DNA of 64,000 nt, taken from NCBI GenBank assembly GCA_026315105.1, contig CM048748.1:475629150-475693149 (forward strand). The letters run 5' to 3'. Each line of letters opens with the position of its first letter. Position 1 is the first letter of the stretch. Source of the stretch: Locusta migratoria (taxonomy: Eukaryota > Arthropoda > Insecta > Orthoptera > Acrididae). Position numbers and translations under genes: made by a program. Below, piece after piece: positions 30,737 to 42,009 of the stretch. Under the pieces are notes generated by a model. It saw nothing but the letters and a program-made list of their open reading frames with translations. It ran no database searches and was not told where the DNA came from.

Positions 30737-30892
30737 AAAGCCGGCCGCGTTGGCCACTACGGTCGTGGGTTTGAATCCCCGCTCGGGCAGGGATATTTGT
30801 GCCGTCCTTAGTGTTAGCTAGTTCATAAGTAGTTTGTAAGTTTAGGGACTGATGACCCCATAGTGAAGTCCGATAAGCTATACAAACATTTG
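30737..30892 (+). mobile_element. SINE, type A, A-box region deleted
   Basis: GCCGGCCGCGTTGGCC runs directly into CACTACGGTCGTGGG, so about 45 bp of the head is missing. B-box present with one change, and the tail is complete. AACGCTTGTG flanks at 30727-30736 and 30893-30902. Confidence 0.85.
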
Positions 30893-31029
30893 AACGCTTG
30901 TGTAATACAAACTTGTTTGCGGAAAACATAATCATGTTCGAAGTCGCCAGTTTTTCCACGACAGACGACTTTCAAACAACTTATTATATGCATAATTGTT
31001 GAAATTGATTGCCGGGAATTATATATGTA

Positions 31030-31135
31030 TATAGCGAGATTTGATCCGGCGACTTCGGATTACGAACCCGAGCGCTTACTGCTACGCCACGACGCTGTAG
31101 AAAATTATAAATCCTAGAGAGTATTTCACCGCAAC

Positions 31136-31168
<33 letters not shown>

Positions 31169-31245
31169 GTAGATTTTCTGGACAACGGCTGAGGAGTGCA
31201 TCTTCGTGCTTTGCCAAATTACACCTCTGGCCATGAGCTTTTATC
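31030..31245 (-). repeat. Dispersed repeat with tRNA-like end, minus copy
   Basis: Reverse complement relative of 30185-30410, with an A-rich insertion (T run on the plus strand at about 31137-31164). The tRNA-like segment keeps GGATTACGAACCCGAGCG on the plus strand. Confidence 0.55.
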
Positions 31246-31249
31246 ATGC

Positions 31250-33240
31250 ACAGCATGAATGGAATCTGAATTTCACTATTGGCGGCCTCCCCTTGTTAGT
31301 GTGAGTTAAGTCCAAGGAGATTAGTCCCCTTTTGAGTGCGTTGGAAAGTTGTTTGCCATTTTGTAGGGAATTCGGTTTGCTATCTAAGCACCAAGTTTAT
31401 TTCAATGAATCTAAAATTGCTTAGATGTTGCTTGAATAATCACTAAGATGTTGATAGTACATTTTTATTGTCAAAACACAACATGTTTCGAGCTTAGCCC
31501 ATCTTCTGCTGACCGATGTAATATATATTGAGCATTGATGCATTCGAATTTGTCATTTAAAATACTGTTGTTATCTGTTGTTTATTCTTGTTTGTCAAAC
31601 AACATCTAACTGATCATTTAAGCAACCTCCAAGCAATTTTAAAATCATTTAAATAAATGTTATCATGAAGGTTGCATACCTCTACCAAGACTTTCAGCCT
31701 AATATAAGGACGAAGTGACTAATTGCGTATAATGTGGCGAGGAACAGTGTGGAAGACTTGCGTGGAAACTAAGAGTTGTGATTACCCCTTCGAGTTGTCA
31801 TGTTGCAGGTGCAGGAAAAGGAGATTAACTAATTTACTGGTCGGACAAGGTTACATATGAGAAACTGTCAACCGTAGAGCAGGAACTGCGTTAATTATTT
31901 ACTTCACGGTTAGCTCAAAAATGTCTTCCTGTAAGATTCGGTTTTCAAATAATATTGGCTAAATCCTATAGAATTACTGGAATACTTTTTGGTGCTGACC
32001 GTGAACTAAATAATTGATGCTATGCTGTTACTGACCCGTGGTTGAAAGGATCTTGCATATACCATTGGCGCTCAGTAGATATGAAACAGAATTCTGTACA
32101 AAACGGCAAATAATTTTCCACCACATTCAAACAGGGAATTAACATGCACCAGGTAGGAGTCATGTACGCCGGAAATAACGGGGAAATACAAGGATCTACA
32201 CCGACTCTTATTCAAACACAGAACATCAGTGTTGTATCAACATCTATTGAGCTGCACCTTGTCTCACTCTATTGTACCCTCCTTCGTATGAACGCCTACG
32301 CTTCCATGCAACGGAGTGCAGCTAAATTCCGGTTTCGATGTGTCACGTGATACATTTGCACCCTGCTCAATCCGATATTCCTGCGACCGCGTTGCTGGAC
32401 AGGACAGGTCGTTGGTTACAGCTGCGGCAGTGTAGACACATCTACGCAGTATACTTACTTTGTTAGCAAACGTCACGTCCTGCGAATGTCTTCCCCACTC
32501 CTCTACCTGCAGGCCTCGCCCTGCCCATAGACAACACAGACTGCTGGTGTCCCTACCTCTGCTGTGCTGTGGCTTGAAACCAGCGTCTAACACTGCCCCG
32601 AGTCACGCGACTGAGTTTTCGTCACTGTGAGTGACGGTCAATCTCATTCACAGCTGAAATCAAGCATTGATTTTTAACAATGAAACGACTTCTCGTATTC
32701 CTATTACACATCTAGTAGTACAGCCAATGTAATTTCATCTTACTATTAATATTAATGCAAGATTTTCGTGTTTACTTGTGCCCAGGTGAAAAGTGCCGTA
32801 TTCTCAGTTAATTTTAGAAGCGACAGAATTACATATCCTCGGTGTTCGTATTGCGCTTTGAATCTTTTACTTTTTGTACCCTATGAAAGTATTATCGATG
32901 CGATGATTATTCAAGTTGCTCTTGAGCGAGTTTACATATCGGCAAGTAAGTCAAATCTAGTGAAAATCGGCTTTCAGTAACGTTATAGAAAGCTAAAAAT
33001 AAATACCGACTATTCATTGTAACCTATAAAATCACTTCTTGCGATATGAATCGATGATGTTTTCTCACTATTCTATTATTTAATGTAAATAGCCAATATT
33101 TTGATTGTTTTACGTTTTGGCATCACGGTCAGTGCTAAGTCTTAAAAAATAAACGGCTGTATTTTGTTAAGATCGGACATTATGGATGCAAACAGATTTC
33201 ATTTTTTATAAAAGCACAATGAAAAATTGTTCGTAGGACA
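31250..33240. other. No gene recognised
   Basis: About 2 kb of AT-rich sequence. Short open frames show no signature. Nothing else recognised. Confidence 0.5.
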
Positions 33241-33712
33241 TAGGGTTGTGCACCCCAAGTGCTGTTTGGCAGTTTCTGTACAATATTATTATGCCCGGAG
33301 GCTTCGCGTTCTCACAGTGGTATTTAAAGGTGAGTGTGCGGTCCAGATTTATACCCAGGTACTTGCGCCTGTCACAATGTTGTAGTTGTTTCCCTTTGCA
33401 GATTACTCTGAGCTTTCTCCTGGCTTATTTGTTTCTCAGATGGAAAGCACAGGCTTGTGTTTTATGTGGGTTAGCTTTGAGGTGATTGTTGTCGTAGTAG
33501 TCTGCCAGATCTTCAAGGGTTGCTGTGAGTTTCATTTGTACCTCCTGAAATGTATTTCCTTGAGCTGCTACCGCTGGCCGGCCGCGGTGGCCGAGGGGAC
33601 TGAGGTGCTTCAGTCACGGTCTGCACGGCCAATACGGTCGGGGGTTCGATTCCCCCCTACGGCATGGATATTTGTGCCGTCCTTAGTTGTAGGTAGTTCA
33701 TAAGGAGTTTGT

Positions 33713-36464
33713 GACACTTGCGAGGAGTGACACTTGCGCGGAAAGGCAATTTGTAGACACTTGCGGGGAGACCCGGACGCTGCAGGTAGTGAACAGGGTG
33801 TTCCAGAAGTAGGTATACACCACCCCTACTCCTCGCCCTCCAGCCGCTACCTGTGCCGTATTCAGGGAAAGGCCCACCGAGCGAGGTGGAGCTGTAGTAA
33901 TGGTCCGGAGATATCACAGCCTCATTCAACAGGGAGATAACACGTCATACAAATATCACTAGATTTACAATACAGCACCATGTGAAGAGGAATGTGATGA
34001 AATCGGAATTGAGCGCAACCGTTGCTAACTACAATTTCGGATTTACTGCATTTTGAGTCAGAATTCGCATCTATATTAGCATTTATCGCAAATGCGATTT
34101 TTTCCTGTCCCTAGTAATACCTCTAAACATAAACAGCTGATCAAGGCACTAAAAGTAAGGGCAGATCTTTGGGTGTATTACTACAAATAACTAAAACACA
34201 TTTTGATCGTGGAATTATATACAATCTCATTATAAAGGTTTTCTGTAGGTGGTTTTTGAGCAGCATTTAAATATGTTAGGAATAGCATTATGAAATATAG
34301 ACAGCTACACCTTATGTTTATTATGAGATATCGATTTCGGCTAATTTCAGGTCATCTTCAAGTCTCAAACAACAGGTGTTACTTATGCATTTTTCCAGTG
34401 GCACTCATAACCTTTAACTGTTTACACACGATGTCTAACGTCGTTAGTCGCGTTAGCGATGAAAACAGAACCCAGAATCTTTGCGTCTAAATGATACATA
34501 TATTGGTGTGATGTCTTATTTCGAAAGAACAAACATCACACCAATACATATATAGCTCTCGGTAAAGTGGAACAGTACGATGTCATTACGTAGCACAGCA
34601 CGGCGACTGGAAACGCAGGAGAAGTGCAAACAACGTTCTCTCCTCAGAGGTATCATTCTAATTATTTTTGACGTAGACTTCTACAACATACAGTCTACAC
34701 GGCGACGATTACACCAAAAAATTTAACGTTTCGTCTGCTTTGGCGATAGTAACCAAATTTTAAAATCGTGTCTACTATGTAAAGATTTAGCAACACAAAA
34801 CGCTTCAAGTCCATAACTTCACTGGTTTTCGAGTTCTGAATTTTTAATATGTTTTTAATGTTATTACATAAAAAACAAATTTGGGACTCACACTAAAATT
34901 TTCATATGGCAGATTTTGTAGGTACATTCACAAGACATAATTCAACGGTTCTGTGCATTCATTTTATGAGAAATACCAATCATTTGTTTTCAGTGTTTAT
35001 TTCAAATTTCTACATTTATGATTCTTTAATTATTAGTACTTAAATGTGGTGATGAAATAAATAAATTACGTGTATGTGTGTAGTCTTAGGCTACCAAACT
35101 ACTTAGGTCATCGGTCGCTAGACTTACACTACTTAATCTTACTTAAAATAACGTAGGCAAAGTACAAACAAACATACCCATGTCCGAGGAAGGACTCGAA
35201 CATCCGACCGGACCGGCCGCGAAATTTGTGACACAAATTACATGTTTGATAATATTAATGCATAGAAGTATGAAATCACGTCAAGACTACTTCCTGCAAA
35301 AATTTCGACAAAAAAGTTGGCACTGAGTTCAGAAAAACAAAATTCTGGTATATTGGATTTTAACATTTTATCAAAAAATGAATGTTACTACAAGAGATAC
35401 AGCCATTCAAATTTACGGGCACCATAACGTTTTCTCTTTCTGAGTAAATGAGCTGCTTCTTATAGTTTCAACACCTTTTTCTTGAATGTTCTGAATATAA
35501 ATCTTCACACAGACTTCTTGAGGAGGAGAGTGATACGGATATCTGATTGTAAACCACTGCCTATTACCTTAGACCTTTTTGACTGTACTGAACAGTAGTT
35601 CCGCGTATTCCGTAATTTATATTTATAGAGTTAACAGGCGAAGTAATTTATAACCAAGTATTGGCTGCCAATTTCGCTTCATTTTTCCTGGAAGACTTGC
35701 AGCTTGTTTCTCCCTATTGGTTTATGTCAAGTTCGGAGTAAAAGTGGTTCTATATGACGGTGATGGAAAATAGAATTTATCTTTAGCATTTTTCGGTGTG
35801 TGACATTCCCTTACACATTCCGTATTACATATATTTCTTAGATGTATTTGTATTTCGAATACAGCCAAACCGTTTTGGGGTCTACGAATAAACGCTTTAA
35901 GTATGTAAAATACTCATGGACTTATTATTAACGTTTTGTAATTGAAGGTTTAAGGTTGCATCTCCTATTAAAAAGCATAGTAGCTATTTTTAAAGAGATG
36001 GAAGTTGCGTGATAGTGGGGTTAACTACATAGCGGTCAATTACATCAACGTATCTGTGCAGGATGCCTAATATATTTATTGCTTGCGCAGGTGTCTTGAT
36101 ATGCTTAGTGTTCTGAATAATATGATTTTAGGAGGTATGACTGTGGAAAGTCATCGTCTTGTAGTAGCAGAGACTAACTCTCCAAACATTATCACTATTA
36201 AAATACCTTTTTGTTTACAGGAGGAACACTCAACGGATTAATATGTAGTCAGAACAAGTTACTACATCGCTCTTCAGCTTTGAAAGGGTTGTGCAATTTC
36301 ACTGAGTTTCGTGTTATGTTGACAGTGTGGAAACTTGACAACAGCAGTGCTAGACTTCTTGGTGTGCCTGTACCCAGGAAAAGCCGTTAGCCGCCTCAAA
36401 GGTCCCGGGTTCCGCGCAAGTGTCACTCGGCGCAAGTGTCACTCCCCGCAAGTGTTCCAACCCC
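33713..36464. mobile_element. Insertion with iterated GACACTTGCG ends and about 17-bp TSD
   Basis: The left end has GACACTTGCG at 33713-33722, 33729-33738 and 33756-33765. The right end has the complement at 36415-36424, 36431-36440 and 36447-36456 (last base differs). The ends are inverted relative to each other and share GGAGTGACACTTGCGC blocks. The host SINE is duplicated as GTTCATAAGGAGTTTGT (33696-33712) and GTTCATAAGTAGTATGT (36465-36481), a 17-bp overlap with two differences. The interior is AT-rich, shows no transposase I recognise and includes a degraded SINE and probably other repeats. A non-autonomous DNA element of unknown superfamily is my best reading. Confidence 0.65.
35073..35234 (-). 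mobile_element. SINE, degraded, head deleted
   Basis: Minus-strand copy with B-box complement GGAAGGACTCGAACATCC, joined directly to CGGACCGGCCGC (head tip), so the A-box part is missing. Possible duplication AAATTACGTG/AAATTACATG. It lies inside the 33713-36464 insertion. Confidence 0.7.
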
Positions 36465-36581
36465 GTTCATAAGTAGTATGTAAGTTTAGGGACTGATGAC
36501 CCCGTAGTTAAGTCCTTTAAGCTTAACAAACATTTTTTTGCTACCGCTGTGTCGTCAGCTTATATGAATTATTATTTATTT

Positions 36582-37690
36582 ATTTATCGTATGGTTTAAC
36601 AAGTATACAACTAATATATATTCAATGGAACTGTCCAAATTTGACAACCAGTCCAGAGCACTTTCTTTCACTTGATGTAAACTCTCCAAGTCACCATTGA
36701 CATTGGACACTGCTTGACGATTTGGCCTACGGTTTGCTCCTCTGCCCCGCTGTCTCAGTCAGAAAATGGAAGGAAACCCCACTTCTTCGTGTTGTAAGCA
36801 CACCTCCCTTGACCAGTCCTGATGCGGTTCAGTCTCGACCAGGTTTGGCGTGGTAGATGGAATCCCTCAAACTTCTTGGATGGATCTTGCACGAGGTGGC
36901 CGTTGTGCGGTGGATTTTCGTTCCAGCGTTCTTGCCACTTGGAGGTCACGTCGAAGGAAGTGGTGCTTTCTGTGTCACACCAGGGAGGGTTCCATGATTT
37001 CAGACGACATGCTGGGGGATCCTGTAGAGCATCATAGACGGGAGAGTTCCTGTGAGCCTTGACATTCTTTATCAATTTTACCTTAGCTTCTTTCCTCCTC
37101 AGATCTTGCGGAGCAATGTTAGCCAGGACAGGTAACCACTGAATGGGCGTAGACCTGACAGTGCCAGTGATAATCCTCATGGCTTCATTAAGTTGGACGT
37201 CAATCTTTGTTGTGTGAGCGCTGTTTTCCCACACTGGCGCGCAGTATTCCCCAGCAGAACACACAAGAGCGAGCGCAGCAGAGCGTAGGGTATTGGCGTC
37301 CGCACCCCAATTACTGCCAGCAATCTTACGTAGCAAGTTCACTCTTGAGGCAAGTTTCTTTGAAACCTTTAAGCACTGTTCTTTGAATGTCAAGGATCGA
37401 TGTAGAGTGATACATAGGTATTCCGGATTGTAGTTATGTGGCACTTCAATTACATCAAAAGTCATATTTAGCTTCCTTTGGGTTTCTTTATTATTCAGGT
37501 GGAAAAGAAGAGGAAATCTCTTTGGATATGTTCTGGCTGGGGCTATAAAGGATGAACAGTACAGCATGTATAAATGATCTTGTGTTTGTTCCTAAAGGTT
37601 GGTCGTTGGTGTAGATGTTATAGAGGAGTGGATCCAGCACACTGCCTTGGGAAGACCATTCTTTTGACTTCTCCGCCGACTTTTCTTGCT
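36582..37690 (-). pseudogene. Jockey-like non-LTR RT, C-terminal half
   Basis: A 270-codon open frame (37567-36755) carries the thumb: PEYLCITLHRSLTFKEQCLK, then KKLASRVNLLRKIAGSNWGA, SAALALVCSAGEYCAPVWEN and NEAMRIITGTVRSTPIQWLP. It ends QTWSRLNRIRTGQGRCAYN with KWGF. This is the well-conserved Jockey-type tail before the terminal Cys-rich motif. A stop at GFLPFSD separates it from GAEEQTVGQIVKQCP. Upstream, NGLPK near 37660 and a shifted YADD region show the palm is frameshifted. A TAAA-rich tail at 36575-36592 marks the 3' end. Inactive. Confidence 0.8.
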
Positions 37691-38930
37691 GTTCACGGCG
37701 ACGAAGATTCTCCTATTTTGCAAGGGGCATTGGATGAACTGCGTCAATCTATAGTCCACGGAGATGTTGTAAAAAATTTTATCAGTTTACGATCAGATCG
37801 TGGCCAGCTTTTAAAATGTAGTTGCTTCAGAATGAAAACACGGAGTATCCATTTCTCGGTTTTCTGAGCATACTGCAGGGCGAGAAGCCGACTGTTGTTG
37901 GAAGTTAGAGGCGGATGAGGCGACGGCAGCGTTGGAAAGCCACCCCCTGACACGCCCCAACTGCTCCCCCAACGAGCGCCCGCGCTCTGTTGCGCGGATG
38001 ATCCGTCTAACGGCAGCAGCGCGAGCAGATTCGCCTCGTCTGCCCAAACGGCCCCTGCTCCGCGTCCCGCCTTTTATTTCTTTTCCATTCTCGGTGTAAT
38101 GCGAAACGCAATGTGGCGGCACGTTTCTACTCCGGATGCATTCCGCCTTTACTGCAGAATACTGTCGTCACGGGCGTCGGATCATTGAAGGTCGTGGACT
38201 TTGAGAGGCCCTTTCGCCTCTTAACGCTGTCTTGTAGAGGCTGTTTCCGTAAGAGCGGACAAGAGTTCGTCAGGCTTCGTGGTGTGCTTCGCTGAACAGT
38301 ATGAGCAGGCAATGTAGGGTCAGGGCGACTGTCTGATGACAATCACGTGTACCCTGTAATTTGTATTCACTAAATTACATATTGATCTATTGTTGTATCA
38401 CAAGTAAGTAGGTTGTAAAGTATTTCATTGAGCACTATATAACATTGAGCAGTGGTAGGACGATTCATATTTCTCGTTTGTGTGTTATATCAGTCACTAT
38501 TATTATCACCTCATATGACTGGTAGCAAGTATTTTATTTTCATTTGTATATTGTCAGTCATTGGGATACATTGGATTAAACGGTGCCTTTAGTGAATTCT
38601 TTCAACGTACAAGCATCTTTGTAGAAGTCCTCGAAATGTATCTTTGTTGTTTTTGAAATGGATTCGGCGTCGGAAACTGATGACTGTACTTCTACTTCGT
38701 CACAAAAACCAATGCCTTCATTTAAACCCGCGAAGGCCAAAATAAAGACGGATGGCCATATAATTAAAAGTGGAAAATCAACTCGCTATACACGAAATAA
38801 GAAGAAACAAATGTGATTATATTTTGGTCATAAAATGTTCAATATGCCTGTTTATTTTATTATCTCAGAATTTTTCACTTTTATATGTTTTCATTTAGAT
38901 TCAGGGTCTTCAGTTCACAAACTGGAAAAT
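37691..38930. other. No gene recognised; GC-rich patch near 37900-38100
   Basis: Mixed sequence. The GC-rich patch is open in several frames without a signature. From 38300 it becomes AT-rich. Confidence 0.4.
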
Positions 38931-38934
38931 AAAA

Positions 38935-38992
38935 GTGCCCACTAAACTTCACGGACGCTCGACTCTGAGGTTCGAGTCCTCTCTCGGGCATC
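38935..38992 (+). mobile_element. SINE B-box fragment
   Basis: A short piece GAGGTTCGAGTCCTCTCTCG followed by GGCATCG, matching the B-box of the SINE heads. No tail. Confidence 0.5.
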
Positions 38993-39562
38993 GTTTATTC
39001 GCCCAAAGCCCTGCAAGGTGCATTCCACTGTCCCCTCGTTTCAGGAGAGCTCGTAAAGCCTTGTGCCAACAGCCCAGTACACGGTCATTGGAACAGTGGT
39101 CCCAGCTCATGATCACGGATCAGTCAAGGTATTAGAGGTCTGCACCTCGCTCGGTTGCTCGCTCGAATCGCATGGTTCATGTCGTTCTATGACAGTCCGA
39201 CAGGTGTCGGTGCTGCAGCTTGTGGCTGCAAGGCGTGTGGCTGCGCTCGACTTCCTGCACGCTCGTTCGAGCGGAGCACGCTCGAGTAGTCCGACCGTCC
39301 ACACTGCCCGCTCGCCACTCGGTCGCCCACCGCAGCGCCACTCGAGTCCAAGGCGAGTGTCGGGAGCAAACTAGACGCTAGAGAATAAATCCTGACTGCG
39401 AAATTTGGAATTGTTTCATTTCCCGGGTGCTTCGAAAGCTATTCTCTCGATCCAGTTGAACTAGCTATTCACTTTCGCATTTTGTACTTTACCATACAAG
39501 TTATTATTCGTGATTGACATAAAGTATCTGTGCCAAGATCATTTACTAAATGAGTTCTCCAT

Positions 39563-39742
39563 GCCGGCCGCGGTGGCCGAGGAGACTGAGGCGCTCCAGT
39601 CACGGTCTGCACGGCCACTACGGTCGGGGGTTCGAATCCCCCCTCGGGCATGGATATTTGTGTCGTCCTAGTTCGTAAGTAGTTAGTAAGTTTAGGGACT
39701 GATGACCTGGTAGTTAAGTCTCATAGACTATACAAACATTTG
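39563..39742 (+). mobile_element. SINE, head type A
   Basis: A near-consensus copy from GCCGGCCGCGGTGGCCGAG to TACAAACATT, with B-box GGGGGTTCGAATCCCCC intact. Inserted in the hAT element 5' of its transposase remnant. Confidence 0.9.
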
Positions 39743-39909
39743 ATTTTCTTCCGTTGTCAGAGTCATATGCCGGTCTAATGCTGATATATCCTGCACTTGT
39801 TTTAAATCCTCTTATTCCAACAGTTTACTTTACACAGCTGTACGAATTTATGGTGCTCCTGCTGTTTCAGTGATATCTGTGTGATATTTATTTAGGGCCG
39901 TCTTAAGAC

Positions 39910-40420
39910 TGTCACCCGTGTGCATGTTTTCGGAATGGCTGGACTGTGAAATTCGCGAGGCTCAATCCACCAATGAGATGGACGTTTATTTAGCACGAAT
40001 TGATGGTGATGACGATCTGCTTGAATGGCAGAAACGCAACAGTACTCTCTTTCCGAAGCTAGCTGCATTGGCAAACAGTATTTTGTGTGCCCGCCTCAAA
40101 TGCACCTAGTGAACGCACTTTCAGTGCGGCAGGGAACCTATTCTCTGATAGAAGAACTCGACTCGATCTACAAAGTTTCAAAAAAAATGTTTGTTAAGCT
40201 TAGGGGACTTAACTAAGGGTCATCAGTCCCTAAACTTACAAACTACTTATGAACTACTTACGAACTAGGACGGCACAAATATCCATGCCCGAGGGGGGAT
40301 TCGAACCCCCGACCGTAGTGGCCGTACAGACCGTGACTGGAGCGCCTCAGTCCCCTCGGCCACCGCAGCCGGCTACAAAGTTTCAATGATATTTTAACAA
40401 TACACTGCTATTACAATGCT
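39910..40420 (+). pseudogene. hAT transposase C-terminus (dimerisation domain)
   Basis: EMDVYLARIDGDDDLLEWQK is followed by RNSTLFPKLAALANSI. After a frameshift near 40085 come NAPSERTFSAAGNLFSDRRT and RLDLQSF. This is the hAT C-terminal dimerisation signature. The type A SINE at 40182-40372 splits the sequence after LQSF, and NDILTIH continues beyond it. Upstream catalytic parts are not recognisable, so the copy is dead. Confidence 0.85.
40182..40372 (-). mobile_element. SINE, head type A, with 14-bp TSD
   Basis: Minus-strand copy. CTACAAAGTTTCAA is identical at 40168-40181 and 40373-40386. It interrupts the hAT dimerisation domain codons. Confidence 0.94.
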
Positions 40421-40724
40421 ACTAACAAATAGTTTGGGGATAATGTTACTTTTCGATGTATACCTTGTTGTACGGTCCTTTTCACTTTTGTACATTGCAA
40501 TAAAAACGTTGTTCGTTCCGTAGTTTCTCTTTAGATCCTTTACATTACTTTCAAATGTTGTAGTTAGTGAAAACAACCTTTTTGTCTCGTTTGTGGTATT
40601 ATGATATTGCGGTTACAAGCTACTATACAGGAATAAACGTCTACAGCATAACTGATTTTTAGTTTCTTTAGTTTGCGGGACTGCGTTAGACACAACAGCA
40701 GCCCACACCTCAGAGCCATAGAGC

Positions 40725-41300
40725 CGCTGCCGTAGCGACTGACAAGGAAATCTAACCAAGTGTCAGATTTTTATAAAATTTGGATTTGTTATAATACATG
40801 AAAAATTATGGGACCCGTATTTTATTTTATTTTTTAAGCGGGGAAAAAATATTTAAGGGGTGAAACGGTCCATCCAAAATTGGGGCTAAAATAGAAAGAT
40901 CTTGATAACTTAGAAATTAATGATTTTTTGGTATGAAATTATCTTTTTATAAGAGATCGGCTGAGGTACATTGCAGAGGGAGTGACAATTAGGGGGGGGG
41001 GGGGGCAACTACCCGTAAAGTGACTAATTTTTTGTGCTCAATTTTTTTTTAATCGAAGTTGAATCTATGAAATTTTTCTTTTATCAAGATACTTTCATAC
41101 CAAAAATTATTAAAATTGCTTCACTAATCTCTAAGTTATCGCCATTTTTCTATTTTAGCCCAATTTTGGAGGAACCGTTTCACCCCTTAAATATGTTTAC
41201 CCGCCGCTAAAAAAATTACGTGTCCCATAGTTATTCATATATTATAAAATATGCAAATTTCATAAAAACGGAGAATGACTTCGGTAGGTTTCCTTGTGAG
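40725..41300. mobile_element. Fold-back element with about 200-bp arms
   Basis: The left arm (about 40725-40945) and right arm (about 41080-41300) are reverse complements with moderate divergence. Shared blocks include CTTAAATATNTTT-type sequence, GGGGTGAAACGGT, CCAAAATTGGG and AAAATAGAAA. A poly-G run of about 14 sits in the loop at 40992-41005. No coding capacity. It lies near the right end of the hAT element. Confidence 0.75.
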
Positions 41301-41825
41301 TACAGCGGCAGCACTACGCTGTGCGGCCTCTGCCCGCCCCGCCCCACGTAGCCTCGTTAGTCAACACGCTCGCTCCGAGCGTTCACACTCGCCGCGCCGC
41401 CGCCGAGCGTTGCGCACTCTACCGAGCGAAACCGGCACTTTGCAGACCTCTAGAAGGTATAGACCGAACAGTGATTCTCGTCGGACTTTCATGTGTCGTG
41501 AACCAGGAACCAGATAGCAACCCCGTAATGTCCTCGAAAGGAACCCGTATGGGGGCATTGGTTTGATGGTCTGGGGTGTGATTTTGATTTGTCGACGTAC
41601 GCCCCTGCATGACTTTGACACAGAAACTGTACCAGGTATCGGGACGTCATTTTGCACCAGTATGTCCGCCTGTTCAGGAGTGCAATGGCTTCCGCCTACC
41701 TCCTGATGGATGACAACGCACGGTCAAACCGAGCTGCCATCGTGGAGGTGTACCTTGAAACAGAAGGTATGAGGCGAATGGAGTGGCCTGCCTGTTCTCC
41801 ACACATGAACCCCATCGAATTCCCC

Positions 41826-41942
41826 CTCGGGCATGGATGTTTGTGCCGTCTTCAGTTTTAGCTAGTTCATAAGTAGTTTGTAAGTTTAGGGACTGATGAG
41901 CACGTTGTTAAGTCCCATAAGCTCTACAAACATTTGAACGTT
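41826..41942 (+). mobile_element. SINE, type A, 5'-truncated
   Basis: Starts within the B-box (CCCCCTCGGGCATGG) and carries the full tail to ACAAACATTTGAACG. About 65 bp of following sequence matches that after the SINE at 49516-49714. The block SINE plus flank is therefore shared between two loci. Confidence 0.8.
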
Positions 41943-42009
41943 TAGCGAGAAACCGTATTTTTGGTCGTGTTGCTACAATTTGAAATTGCTGGTAAACTGT
42001 ATATATAAC

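Larger units (their letters stand above)
33576..36538 (+). mobile_element. SINE, type A, split by a 2.75-kb insertion
   Basis: The left part 33576-33712 has head, B-box (GGGGGTTCGATTCCCCC) and the start of the tail. The right part 36465-36538 carries the rest (GGGACTGATGACCCCGTAG and AACAAACATT). The SINE's own duplication TGCTACCGCT is identical at 33566-33575 and 36539-36548. This proves the two parts are one element separated by a later insertion. Confidence 0.9.
33270..36580 (-). pseudogene. Jockey-like RT fragment split by a SINE
   Basis: The catalytic block lies at 36539-36570 on the minus strand and reads ADDTAVA, preceded by FI and a stop where tyrosine of YADD is expected. After removal of the SINE and its passenger (33576-36538), the frame continues at 33575 as AQGNTFQEVQMKLTATLEDL. 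Then come ADYYDNNHLKANPHKTQACA and RKYLGINLDRTLTFKYHCEN. This is the palm-to-thumb region of a Jockey-group RT. Both ends are truncated. Confidence 0.75.
39133..41452 (+). mobile_element. hAT transposon, 2.3 kb, inserted in a Tc1 transposase
   Basis: The terminal repeats are TAGAGGTCTGCA at 39133-39144 and its complement at 41441-41452. Target duplications CAAGGTAT (39125-39132) and GAAGGTAT (41453-41460) are 8 bp with one mismatch, the size hAT elements make. Removal restores the Tc1 frame. Inside are a hAT transposase C-terminus, two type A SINEs and a fold-back element. Subterminal regions at both ends are GC-rich with many GCTCG/CGAGC motifs. Confidence 0.88.
38990..41825 (+). pseudogene. 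Tc1-like transposase split by a hAT insertion
   Basis: The left part ends EQWSQLMITDQSRY at 39132. The right part resumes at 41461 as RPNSDSRRTFMCREPGTR in the same frame once the hAT element and one copy of its duplication are removed. Further right are GLMVWG near 41565 and LMDDNARSNRAAIVEVYLET, with MEWPACSPHMNPIEF at 41705-41822. These are the first Asp block (usually FTDESR), the glycine-rich block and the second and third acidic motifs of a Tc1 DDE transposase. The C-terminus is cut off by a SINE fragment. Left boundary uncertain. Confidence 0.8.

Noticed and set aside
31470..31530. ACATGTTTCGAGC followed by CATCTTCTGCTGACC as a decayed PLE hammerhead
   Set aside because: Resembles the PLE repeat only loosely; the core CTGATGA and GAAA are both absent on either strand.
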